Source: Rhodococcus sp. 14-2470-1b
GTDB lineage: Bacteria > Actinomycetota > Actinomycetes > Mycobacteriales > Mycobacteriaceae
NCBI RefSeq assembly: GCF_002259415.1
Contig: NZ_NPFY01000022.1
Coordinates: forward strand, 181,868-245,867
Direction: 5' to 3'
DNA: 64,000 nt
Shown here: piece after piece, positions 1-7,142 of the stretch
How positions within the stretch are numbered: the first letter of the stretch is position 1
Layout of the letters: the number at the start of each line of letters is the position of its first letter
Position numbers and translations under genes: made by a program
The notes under the pieces: model-generated
Database searches by the model: none
What the model was told of the DNA's origin: nothing
What the model saw: only the letters and a program-made list of their open reading frames with translations

Positions 1-351
1 GGCCCGCAACGTCTCGCCGAGCGCGCCGGTTCCGGACGCGCGCGCGAGCTCGTGATGACCGGTGATCTCTACGACGCGGCCACCCTGAAGGAATGGGGCG
101 TCGTCAACAGCATCCACGACGATGTCGACGCCTCTGCCCGTTCCCTGGTGGAGCGGTTGGCCGCCGGTCCGACGGTGGCTCACGCTGCCACCAAAAAGAT
201 CGTGGCAGCGTGGCGTTCGGGTGGTGTCGCTCATGCGGACGAGGTGACGTCGGACGTGTCGGGGGCGTTGTTCGAGACCGATGATCTTCGTGGGGCGGTC
301 AAGAGTTTTCTCGAGAACGGCCCGGGTAAGGCGACGTATACAGGCAAGTAA
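1..351 (+). CDS. Enoyl-CoA hydratase/isomerase (crotonase) family protein, 3' end only
   Basis: The reading frame is open from the first base, so the gene begins upstream of the window and only about 116 C-terminal residues are visible. They show the usual end of a crotonase: a GDLYDAATLKEWGVVN segment, like the 'A...GLV(N)' stretch after the active site, followed by a helical tail of the type that swaps between subunits. Family members hydrate or isomerise acyl-CoA esters in the cytoplasm. The oxyanion-hole residues lie outside the window, so substrate cannot be judged. Its TAA stop overlaps the -10 hexamer of the next gene. Confidence 0.8.
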   Translation, partial: GPQRLAERAGSGRARELVMTGDLYDAATLKEWGVVNSIHDDVDASARSLVERLAAGPTVAHAATKKIVAAWRSGGVAHADEVTSDVSGALFETDDLRGAVKSFLENGPGKATYTGK

Positions 352-354
352 GCT
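349..354 (+). promoter_or_regulatory. -10 element of a leaderless promoter (deaminase)
   Basis: TAAGCT fits the actinobacterial TANNNT -10 and lies 7 bases before the ATG of the deaminase, the spacing expected if transcription starts at the A of the start codon. It overlaps the upstream stop codon. No Shine-Dalgarno sequence precedes that ATG. Confidence 0.5.
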
Positions 355-361
355 GGATCCA

Positions 362-1303
362 ATGACCACGTTGCCCCTCGCGGAATTGCACATGCACATC
401 GAAGGGTCCTTGGAGCCTCCGCAGATCTTCGAGTTGGCCGAGCGGAACGGTATTGCGTTGCCGTACAGCGATATCGGTGAGTTGGAGGCGCTGTACGAGT
501 TCACGGATCTGCAGTCGTTCCTGAATCTGTACTACGCGAACATGTCGGTGTTGCGGACGGCGGAGGATTTCGCCGATCTTGCGCGGGCGTACTTTCGTCG
601 GGCCGCGGCGGGTGGTGTGACGCGGGCGGAGATTTTCTTCGATCCGCAGGCGCACACGGATCGGGGTGTGCCGTTGGAGGCTGTCGTCGAGGGGTTGGCC
701 GAGGCGTCGGCGTCGAGTGAGCGGGAGTTCGGCGTCACGAGTGGGTTGATCGCGTCGATTCTGCGGGACAAGCCGGTGTTGCACGCGAACAAGCTGTTGG
801 ATGATCTGCTGGCGATGAAGGCGCCGATCATCGGTCTCGGCCTGGATTCTGCAGAGGCCGGGTTCCCGCCGTCGCTGTTCGTGGACGTGTTCGCCAAGGC
901 CAGAGCCGAGGGGCTGCACGTCGTCGCGCATGCGGGTGAGGAAGGTCCGGCGGAGTACATCTGGGAGGCTCTGGATCTGCTGAAGGTCGAGCGGATCGAT
1001 CACGGTGTGCGGTGCCTCGAGGACGATGCGTTGGTGAATCGTCTGGTGGACGAGGAGGTTCCGTTGACGGTGTGCCCGCTGTCGAACGTTCGGCTCAAGG
1101 TGATTCCCGACCTGAAGGACCATCCGATTCGGCAGATGATCGAGCGTGGTCTGGTGGTCACCGTCAACTCCGACGATCCGGCGTACTTCGGCGGTTACGT
1201 GGACGACAATTTCGCGGCGCTCACCGAGCAGGTGGGTCTCACCGAGCGCGAACGAGAGATCTTGTACGACAACTCGATCAGGGCGTCCTTCATCGGACGG
1301 TGA
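362..1303 (+). CDS. Adenosine/adenine deaminase family protein
   Basis: A 313-residue metal-dependent deaminase of purine salvage. The N-terminal HMHIEGS carries the metal-binding HxH pair and HAGEE holds the next His and the catalytic Glu. ERIDHG and NSDDPAYFGGY supply the last His and Asp residues. The SDDPAYFGGY form and the CPLSNVRLKV segment are commoner in adenine deaminases than in classical adenosine deaminases, so adenine may be the substrate; this is an inference from motif style. The ATG was chosen over an upstream in-frame ATG because homology begins at LAELHMHIEG and a leaderless -10 precedes it. The 3' end overlaps the convergent molybdopterin gene by 14 bases. Confidence 0.87.
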   Translation: MTTLPLAELHMHIEGSLEPPQIFELAERNGIALPYSDIGELEALYEFTDLQSFLNLYYANMSVLRTAEDFADLARAYFRRAAAGGVTRAEIFFDPQAHTDRGVPLEAVVEGLAEASASSEREFGVTSGLIASILRDKPVLHANKLLDDLLAMKAPIIGLGLDSAEAGFPPSLFVDVFAKARAEGLHVVAHAGEEGPAEYIWEALDLLKVERIDHGVRCLEDDALVNRLVDEEVPLTVCPLSNVRLKVIPDLKDHPIRQMIERGLVVTVNSDDPAYFGGYVDDNFAALTEQVGLTEREREILYDNSIRASFIGR

Positions 1304-2771
1304 CGAACGCCTTCGGGTAGCCGGTGGCGCCGTCGGGAACGGTGTCGGCCGTCATCGAGGTCTGAATGTCGCCGTCGGCGTCGGTGGCTCGTGCCCGGAT
1401 GGTGTGGTCGCCTGGTGCCGCGTCCCACTGGTACGTCCACTGGCGCCAGGTGTCCGTCGAGTATTCCTCGGACAGTGTCGCAGCGACCCAGTCCCCGTCG
1501 TCGATCTGAACGTCGACGCCGGAGATGCCGGTGTGTTGACGCCAGGCGACTCCGGCGATCACGACGGTGCCGGCGTCGACCGCCGCACCCGAGCGCGGGG
1601 TGTCGATACGTGATGCGGTCTTGATGGGTCCACGCTCACCCCAGCCGCGGTCCGTCCAGTAGGCGCTCGCCTTGTCGAATCGAGTGATCTCGAGGTCGGT
1701 CACCCATTTGGTCGCGGAGACGTAGCCGTACAGCCCGGGCACGACGAGGCGAGCCGGGTATCCGTGTTCCACCGGCAAGGGTTGACCGTTCATGCCGACG
1801 GCGAGCAGTGCGTCCCTACCGTCGAGCAGCACGTCCAACGGCGTTCCGGCGGTGAAGGCGTCGTGGCTGGAGGACAGCACCATGTCGGCGTCGTCCTGAA
1901 TGCCTGCTTCCTCCAGGAAGTCTCGCAGCGGGTAGCCGATCCACGTCGCGTTGCCGACGAGGTCGCCGCCGACGATGTTGGACACGCACGTCAGCGTGAC
2001 CGTCCGCTCCACCGCTTGCCTCGACATCAAGTCCTCGAACGTGATCTCGATTTCTCGCTCGACCATTCCGTGGATGCGCAGTGACCAGTCCTCGGACGAC
2101 ACCTGCGGCACCACCAGTGCAGTGTCGATGCGGTAGAAGTCCTCGTTCGGGGTGATGTAGGACGCCAAGCCGTCGATCCGCAGGTCGGCGCCGTCGGGAA
2201 TCGGGGTCTGCGGAGTCGGTACCGGGAGCTTGAATCCGAGCCGGTTGGCCGTGACATCGCGTGCGTGGCCGATCAACCGACCTGCTGTTCCCGCGGCCAC
2301 GGCAACCACACCTGCGGCGAGCGCGAGGCCGAGAAAGCTGCGTCGGGATACACCACCTGCGACGGGGTCCTTCGTTTTCAGGAGGGCGTTCAGGACGACG
2401 ATGCCGGCTGCGACGCCGAGGATCGTCGGCAGCGCGGTGAGCGGGGTCGCGGTCGAGCGAGTGATCGCGGCGAGCACGCCGATCACGCCGAGGACACCGA
2501 AGAGCACGGCACCGAGTGGGCGACGCAGCATGCCCGCTCCGGCTGCAATTGCGGCGATGACCAGTGCCATTCCGATGAAGAGGGCGGTCTTGTCGGCTGT
2601 GCCGAACGTGTCGATGGCCCATTCGCGTACGGCTTCGGGGGTGTTGTCGACGACGGCCGATCCGACGGCGAAGAAGGGCGATGCATTCGGCCCGAACGGT
2701 ACGGCGACGAGTTCACCGACGCCGAGAACAACTCCGGCAGCGATGATCCCGGCGAGTGGCTTCTGGATCAT
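1290..2771 (-). CDS. Membrane-anchored molybdopterin-dependent oxidoreductase (sulfite oxidase fold)
   Basis: A 493-residue protein. Residues 1-131 hold about four hydrophobic helices. SRRSFLG at 142-148 is a twin-arginine motif followed by a fifth hydrophobic helix (149-164). The rest is a sulfite-oxidase-type molybdopterin domain: TLTCVSN with Cys262 as probable molybdenum ligand, a GYPLRDFLEEAG segment, and a C-terminal Ig-like dimerisation domain with the GVDVQIDDGDW pattern. A Tat motif inside a polytopic protein predicts Sec-inserted helices with the catalytic domain exported by Tat, as in actinobacterial Rieske proteins. The substrate is unknown. The first 54 residues of the longer reading frame were dropped because they lack homology-like sequence and a TATCTT hexamer lies 6 bases before this ATG. 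Confidence 0.85.
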   Translation of the reverse strand: MIQKPLAGIIAAGVVLGVGELVAVPFGPNASPFFAVGSAVVDNTPEAVREWAIDTFGTADKTALFIGMALVIAAIAAGAGMLRRPLGAVLFGVLGVIGVLAAITRSTATPLTALPTILGVAAGIVVLNALLKTKDPVAGGVSRRSFLGLALAAGVVAVAAGTAGRLIGHARDVTANRLGFKLPVPTPQTPIPDGADLRIDGLASYITPNEDFYRIDTALVVPQVSSEDWSLRIHGMVEREIEITFEDLMSRQAVERTVTLTCVSNIVGGDLVGNATWIGYPLRDFLEEAGIQDDADMVLSSSHDAFTAGTPLDVLLDGRDALLAVGMNGQPLPVEHGYPARLVVPGLYGYVSATKWVTDLEITRFDKASAYWTDRGWGERGPIKTASRIDTPRSGAAVDAGTVVIAGVAWRQHTGISGVDVQIDDGDWVAATLSEEYSTDTWRQWTYQWDAAPGDHTIRARATDADGDIQTSMTADTVPDGATGYPKAFVTVR

Positions 2772-2777
2772 CACTCC

Positions 2778-2783
2778 AAGATA
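2778..2783 (-). promoter_or_regulatory. -10 element of a leaderless promoter (molybdopterin oxidoreductase)
   Basis: Read on the minus strand, TATCTT (TANNNT) stands 6 bases before the ATG, placing the transcript start at or next to the start codon. It sits between the stop of the upstream oxidase gene and this gene, so the latter can be expressed independently. Confidence 0.45.
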
Positions 2784-2791
2784 GGCGCCAC

Positions 2792-4087
2792 TCACGTAGG
2801 GAGGGTGGTGCGCAGATACTCGTTCCCGAAGATATGGTCCGGGTCCACTCTGTTGCGCACTGCGACGAAGTCCTCGAACCGCGGATACATCTCGGCGAAG
2901 TCGTCCGCGCGCATCGAGTGCAACTTGCCCCAATGCGGACGTCCCCCGACGCTGCGGGCGATGGATTCGACGGCGTCGAAGTAGTCGCGATGATCACGGC
3001 GGTGGTACTGATGCACAGCGATGTAGGCGGTCGCCCGCCCGTAGGCGGTGGAGAGCCAGATGTCGTCGGACGCCGCGAAGCGAACCTCGACGGGAAATGC
3101 GACGACGAATCCCGACGATCGAAGCCACCGCTCGATTTCCCTGATCACCGACGCCACCGTGTCCGCGGGGACCGCGTACTCCATCTCGCGGAATTTGACC
3201 GTGCGCGTCGACGCGAACACCCGGTAGCTGCGATCGGTGAACTCGCGGCCGGACAGCGCACGGGACGACAGCGCGTTGACGCGCGGAATGGCGGCGGGGA
3301 ATCGCGTCACGGCACGGTTGACCACCTCGAATGCTCGGTTGGCGAGCAAGTCGTCGTCGATGAACGCCCGCAGGCGGGAGAGGGGCTTGGTGGTGTCACC
3401 CGGCAGGCGCGTGTTCGTTTTGGTGAGCACTCGGTCGGTGTGCGGGAACCAGTAGAACTCGAAGTGGTCGGCGTCGTTCCACGCCAGAGAGTCGAGTGTT
3501 CCACCGAGCGTCGCGGGTGATTCGGCGGCGTGCAGCAGGTATGCGGGCTCGCATCGCAACGTCACCGTCGTGATGATTCCGAGAGCTCCGAGCCCGACGC
3601 GTGCGGCATCGAACACGTCGGGTTCGGTCTCCCGGGAGCAGTGCACGATGCTGCCGTCGGCTGTCACCAGTTCCAGCGCGAGAACCTGGGTCGAGATGCC
3701 ACCGAAGCGTTGTCCCGTCCCGTGCGTACCGGTCGAGAGTGCGCCGGCGATCGATTGTTCGTCGATGTCGCCGAGGTTCGTCATCGCCAGGCCCAGATCC
3801 CACAATGCAGCCGACAATGCGCGCAGGCGAGTGCCCGCGAGGACGGTGACGGCGGAACAACCGTCGGGCAGGGGGTGTACGGACTCGATGCCCTGCATAA
3901 GGTCCAGGCTCATCTGCACACCGTCGGTGACCGCGATGGACGTGAACGAGTGCCCGGCGCCGACGCACTTCACCGTCACCCCGCGCTGCAGTGTCTGCAT
4001 CACGTCCTGCACCGATCTCGGCCGCACTACATCCGCCGGATGTGCGACTTGGTTGCCTGCCCAATTACGCCACTCGCGCCCCGTCAT
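2792..4087 (-). CDS. FAD-linked sugar-lactone oxidase (L-gulono/D-arabinono-1,4-lactone oxidase family)
   Basis: A 431-residue flavoprotein of the vanillyl-alcohol-oxidase fold. The N-terminal FAD domain reads RNWAGNQ, then VKCVGAGHSFTSIA, in which the His is the usual site of covalent flavin attachment in the VAO family, and ALSTGTHGTG. The C-terminal substrate domain ends in HWGKLH, typical of aldonolactone oxidases. M. tuberculosis Rv1771, an L-gulono-1,4-lactone dehydrogenase, is the nearest relative I can name. The start is the ATG opening MTGREWRNWAG, where homology begins; 38 further upstream codons are open but not conserved-looking. It is divergent from the TetR gene, 66 bases apart, so that regulator may control it. 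Confidence 0.85.
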   Translation of the reverse strand: MTGREWRNWAGNQVAHPADVVRPRSVQDVMQTLQRGVTVKCVGAGHSFTSIAVTDGVQMSLDLMQGIESVHPLPDGCSAVTVLAGTRLRALSAALWDLGLAMTNLGDIDEQSIAGALSTGTHGTGQRFGGISTQVLALELVTADGSIVHCSRETEPDVFDAARVGLGALGIITTVTLRCEPAYLLHAAESPATLGGTLDSLAWNDADHFEFYWFPHTDRVLTKTNTRLPGDTTKPLSRLRAFIDDDLLANRAFEVVNRAVTRFPAAIPRVNALSSRALSGREFTDRSYRVFASTRTVKFREMEYAVPADTVASVIREIERWLRSSGFVVAFPVEVRFAASDDIWLSTAYGRATAYIAVHQYHRRDHRDYFDAVESIARSVGGRPHWGKLHSMRADDFAEMYPRFEDFVAVRNRVDPDHIFGNEYLRTTLPT

Positions 4088-4140
4088 CGACCCACTATTG
4101 CACTCGAGGGAATCCGACCACCGGGTTCGACACGCGGGCC

Positions 4141-4146
4141 TACTAT
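4141..4146 (+). promoter_or_regulatory. -10 element of a leaderless promoter (TetR gene)
   Basis: TACTAT is a perfect TANNNT hexamer 7 bases before the ATG. No ribosome-binding sequence lies between them, which supports a leaderless transcript and fixes the start codon well inside a much longer open frame. Confidence 0.6.
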
Positions 4147-4153
4147 CGGACGC

Positions 4154-4786
4154 ATGCAGACCCGGCTGCCCGTCGATGCTCGGCGTGCACACCTGGTCCA
4201 CGCGGCGTTGAACCTAGCCGAACGGGTCGGTGTGGACGCGTTGACGGTCCGTGCCGTGGCCGAGGAGGCGTCGGTTCCTCGTGGAGCCGTCTACTACTGC
4301 TTCGAATCCAAGGAAGACCTGGTCATCGCTATGGGTGAGGGTCTGGTGGTCGACGTCACGACGGCGCTGTTCACCGCGTTCGAGCATCCGAGTCACGTCG
4401 GTGGGGTGCGTGGGCTGCGGATGTTGGTGCACAGCGGTCTCACCGCGATCTGGCCGCTCGTGGAGGAGACGGCCGATCGGCAGTTGCTGTCCTACGAGAT
4501 CAAGACGTATCTGCTTCGGCACCGCGCGCTCGGCTCGGAGGTCGCCGCGACCATCGCGTCCGGTCAGTATCGAATCCGCGACACCGACACGTTCGAGTTC
4601 CTCGACAGATGTGCGCAGATCACCGGCACCCGCTGGCTCGAGCCGACGTCGGCCGTGGCGCACTTCGGTATGGCGACGGTCGACGGGCTGATTCTGCGGT
4701 GGCTGGTCGACAGGGACGACATGGCAGTGATCACTGCGCTCGACGATCTGTCCGGCCTCGTTGCAGGCAAGGCCGTCGAAATCTGA
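4154..4786 (+). CDS. TetR/AcrR family transcriptional regulator
   Basis: A 210-residue protein. Residues about 9-60 form the helix-turn-helix domain: ALNLAERVGVDALTVRAVAEEASVPRG..YYCFESKEDLV is the standard TetR pattern, with Phe/Tyr and Lys at the recognition helix. The remainder is an all-helical ligand-binding domain with no recognisable specificity. TetR proteins usually repress a neighbouring or divergent gene and release DNA when a small molecule binds. The divergent lactone oxidase is the most likely target, with the downstream racemase-like gene (31 bases away) as a possible co-transcribed partner. The start is set by the leaderless -10 rather than the more distant in-frame ATG. Confidence 0.88.
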   Translation: MQTRLPVDARRAHLVHAALNLAERVGVDALTVRAVAEEASVPRGAVYYCFESKEDLVIAMGEGLVVDVTTALFTAFEHPSHVGGVRGLRMLVHSGLTAIWPLVEETADRQLLSYEIKTYLLRHRALGSEVAATIASGQYRIRDTDTFEFLDRCAQITGTRWLEPTSAVAHFGMATVDGLILRWLVDRDDMAVITALDDLSGLVAGKAVEI

Positions 4787-4817
4787 CGGGGCGGGCGATC
4801 GGTGGTTAGCTGACCGG

Positions 4818-6026
4818 GTGCCGACCGACCGTATGCCCTCTTTGAATCTTCTCGCCGACGCCACCGCGCATCTCGAGCCGCCCTTCGCCGTCGTCGACGC
4901 GGGTGCTCTGGACGCGAACGCTGCCGATCTTCGCCGCCGGGCGGGGTCGACGCCTATTCGTGTGGCCAGCAAGTCTGTCCGTTCCCGGGCGGTTCTCGAA
5001 CGAGTGCTGGGTCCGAATCTCACTGCAGCACAGCAGTTCGAGGGGATCATGGCGTACTCGCCGGCCGAGGCGATCTGGTTGGCGAGGGCGGGTGCGGAAG
5101 ACGTTCTGCTCGGGTATCCGACGGTGGACAGGGGCTCGTTGGCCGAGATCACCCGAGACCGGGTGCTGTCCGGGCGCATCACGCTGATGGTCGACGATCC
5201 CGCCCATCTCGAGGTGATTCGCGAGGCAGCCGGTTCGGATCGGGCCCGGCCGCGTGTGTGCATCGATGTCGACGCCTCGCTTCGTCTGGGTCCGATCCAC
5301 CTCGGTGTCCGACGGTCACCGCTGCGGGAGCCTGCGCAGGTGGCGTCGTTCGCAAGGACGGCCAAGGACCGAGGGTTCAGGGTTGTCGGTGTCATGTTTT
5401 ACGAGGCGCAGATCGCGGGACTGCCGGACTCCAATGCGGTGGTCGAGTTGATGAAGAAGGCGTCGGCTGCAGAGTTGCAGACCCGCCGGGCGACGGTTGT
5501 CGGCGCGGTCGTCGATGCCGTCGGCTCGCTGGAACTGGTCAACAGCGGCGGCACCGGGTCGCTCGAAGTCAGCTCTTCGGCGTCGTCGGTCACCGAGGTG
5601 ACGGCCGGGTCGGGGTTGTTCGCGCCGACGCTGTTCGACCGCTATCGGGCATTCACGCCGCAGCCTGCGCTGTACTTCGTCTTGCCTGTCGTTCGAACAC
5701 CGACGCCGACGATCGCGACGGTGTTCGGTGGGGGGTACGTCGCGTCGGGTCAGGTATCGAAGTCGCGGCTCCCCACGCCAGTGGCGCTCTCCCGAACTGC
5801 GCAGGGAATCCTGCGGGGAGGGCTGAAACTTCTGCGCAACGAAGGCGCCGGTGAAGTCCAGACTCCCGTCGCCACCAGCGGCGCACGTATCGGCGATCGC
5901 ATCTGGTTCCGCAATGCAAAGGCCGGAGAGCCGTGTGAGCGGGTCGATTCTCTGCATGTCGTCGAGCCCGACGGCAGCGTCAGCGTGGTCCCGACGTATC
6001 GCGGTGAGGGCAAGAACTTCGGGTAG
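4818..6026 (+). CDS. PLP-dependent alanine-racemase/D-threonine-aldolase-like protein
   Basis: About 402 residues. The N-terminal half is a fold-type III PLP barrel: the segment TPIRVASKSVRS carries the lysine that would form the Schiff base, and later strands read VCIDVDASLRLG and VVGVMFYEAQIAG. The C-terminal segment (GSGLFAP..FDRYRAFTPQPALYF) has the beta-domain style of D-threonine aldolase and 'amino acid deaminase' proteins rather than true alanine racemase. It probably acts on a D-amino or hydroxy-amino acid in the cytoplasm, substrate unknown. The GTG start is preferred because a TTAGCT hexamer lies 6 bases upstream; an in-frame ATG 15 bases later (4833) is the alternative. No Shine-Dalgarno helps either choice. 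Confidence 0.75.
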   Translation: MPTDRMPSLNLLADATAHLEPPFAVVDAGALDANAADLRRRAGSTPIRVASKSVRSRAVLERVLGPNLTAAQQFEGIMAYSPAEAIWLARAGAEDVLLGYPTVDRGSLAEITRDRVLSGRITLMVDDPAHLEVIREAAGSDRARPRVCIDVDASLRLGPIHLGVRRSPLREPAQVASFARTAKDRGFRVVGVMFYEAQIAGLPDSNAVVELMKKASAAELQTRRATVVGAVVDAVGSLELVNSGGTGSLEVSSSASSVTEVTAGSGLFAPTLFDRYRAFTPQPALYFVLPVVRTPTPTIATVFGGGYVASGQVSKSRLPTPVALSRTAQGILRGGLKLLRNEGAGEVQTPVATSGARIGDRIWFRNAKAGEPCERVDSLHVVEPDGSVSVVPTYRGEGKNFG

Positions 6027-6118
6027 GCGGGTCGCCTCGGATTGTGTGGGCGGGTCGCCTCGAATTGTGGAGCCGGGTCGCCGCGGATTGTGGAGCCGGG
6101 TCGCCTCGAACTATATGT
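6027..6118 (+). repeat. Four tandem 23-bp direct repeats
   Basis: Four consecutive 23-bp units start at 6027, 6050, 6073 and 6096, each built on CGGGTCGCC.CG.A.T.T. Units 2 and 3 are nearly identical; the fourth diverges into ACTATATGT. They fill the gap immediately after the stop of the racemase-like gene and end just before the iron-box promoter. The unit length is not a multiple of three, so this is not a coding repeat. Confidence 0.85.
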
Positions 6119-6143
6119 ACGCAAGTCCGGGCGCGGGAGGGCG

Positions 6144-6162
6144 TTAGCTTAGCATTGCCTAA
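6144..6162 (+). promoter_or_regulatory. IdeR/DtxR iron box overlapping a leaderless -10
   Basis: TTAGCTTAGCATTGCCTAA matches about 15 of 19 positions of the IdeR consensus (inverted TTAGG halves). It contains the -10 hexamer TAGCAT (6150-6155), 6 bases before the ATG, and its last base is the A of that ATG. IdeR with Fe(II) bound here would block RNA polymerase directly, so the following gene should be induced by iron starvation. Confidence 0.75.
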
Positions 6163-7136
6163 TGCATCTGAAGAGTGGGTTGTCTCGTCGATCGTTCATG
6201 GTCGGTAGTGTGTCCCTGCTGGGCTTGGCGGCGTGCGCTCGCGCAGAATCGTCGGTCGCGCAGGAGAATTCGGAGTCCGCGGTGACGGTGACCGTTCGAG
6301 GTGACGGATTCGAGTCGACAATTCCGCGAGACCCTGCTCGTGTCGTCGTGATGGAGGGTCGTGGTGACCTCGAGTTCGCTCTGCTCGCCGGGTATCCGCT
6401 CGTCGCAACGGGCAACACGGCAGCGCCGGGCACTCTTCCTGGCGGACAGTACGACGGACGGATCGGTGCGGACGTGCAGTCCATCGGCGGTCCGGACGGT
6501 CCCAGCATCGAGGAAGTCACAGCGCTCGCTCCCGATCTCATCGTGATGCGCGCCAACGGGTGGCGGCTGGATTGGTACGGCAACGAGCTGTTGTCACAGG
6601 TTGCTCCCGTGCTGCCGGTCGAGGTGAACGAGCCGGATTTTCGAGCGCAGATGTCGAGCCAGTTCGACGCTGTCGGGCGGGGTTCGGACGCAACGGTTCT
6701 GCTCGACGCCTACGATGCGATCGTCGCCGATGCACGCTCCGACCTCGGAGACGCGTTGGTGGGCAGAAGGATTGCGTTGGTCACGAGCGAACCTGCCGCG
6801 AAGGGCTACGTCAACCTGTGGACCAATCAGATCGGCACCACAGTGGCGCGCGATCTCGGGTTGGAGGTGCTGTACTTCGACCCCACGGACGAGAAAGGCA
6901 ATCAGCAGCTTTCGCTCGAGAACCTGTCCTCGTTAGCGGATGCGGACTACATCTTCCACCAGACGACGGACCCTGCGGTCGTCGGTGCGGCGGGAACGTG
7001 GCAGGCACTGCCTGCCGTCGCCGAGGGCAGAGCCGCTGTGCTCGATCCTCGATTGAACAATGGACTGGTCATCACCGCGTCGGCCATTGCCGACACGATC
7101 GCCGGTTCGATCGGCTCCTGGACGAGGGCGTCGTAG
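6162..7136 (+). CDS. Iron-siderophore ABC transporter substrate-binding lipoprotein (Tat-exported)
   Basis: A 324-residue FecB/PeriBP-type binding protein. The N-terminus has SRRSFM (Arg9-Arg10), a hydrophobic stretch and the lipobox LAAC with Cys25, predicting Tat export and lipid anchoring outside the membrane. The mature part follows the two-lobe siderophore-binding pattern: RDPARVVVMEGRGDLEF, then IEEVTALAPDLIVMR, and near the end a segment placing the W/Q residues of the second lobe. It should deliver a ferric siderophore to an ABC permease, but no permease or ATPase is adjacent, so it must serve a transporter encoded elsewhere. An iron box overlaps its start codon. Confidence 0.88.
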   Translation: MHLKSGLSRRSFMVGSVSLLGLAACARAESSVAQENSESAVTVTVRGDGFESTIPRDPARVVVMEGRGDLEFALLAGYPLVATGNTAAPGTLPGGQYDGRIGADVQSIGGPDGPSIEEVTALAPDLIVMRANGWRLDWYGNELLSQVAPVLPVEVNEPDFRAQMSSQFDAVGRGSDATVLLDAYDAIVADARSDLGDALVGRRIALVTSEPAAKGYVNLWTNQIGTTVARDLGLEVLYFDPTDEKGNQQLSLENLSSLADADYIFHQTTDPAVVGAAGTWQALPAVAEGRAAVLDPRLNNGLVITASAIADTIAGSIGSWTRAS

Positions 7137-7142
7137 CGGCAG

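Noticed and set aside
6027..6118. Short tandem array as a possible CRISPR
   Set aside because: Units abut without spacers and drift in sequence; no cas genes are nearby.
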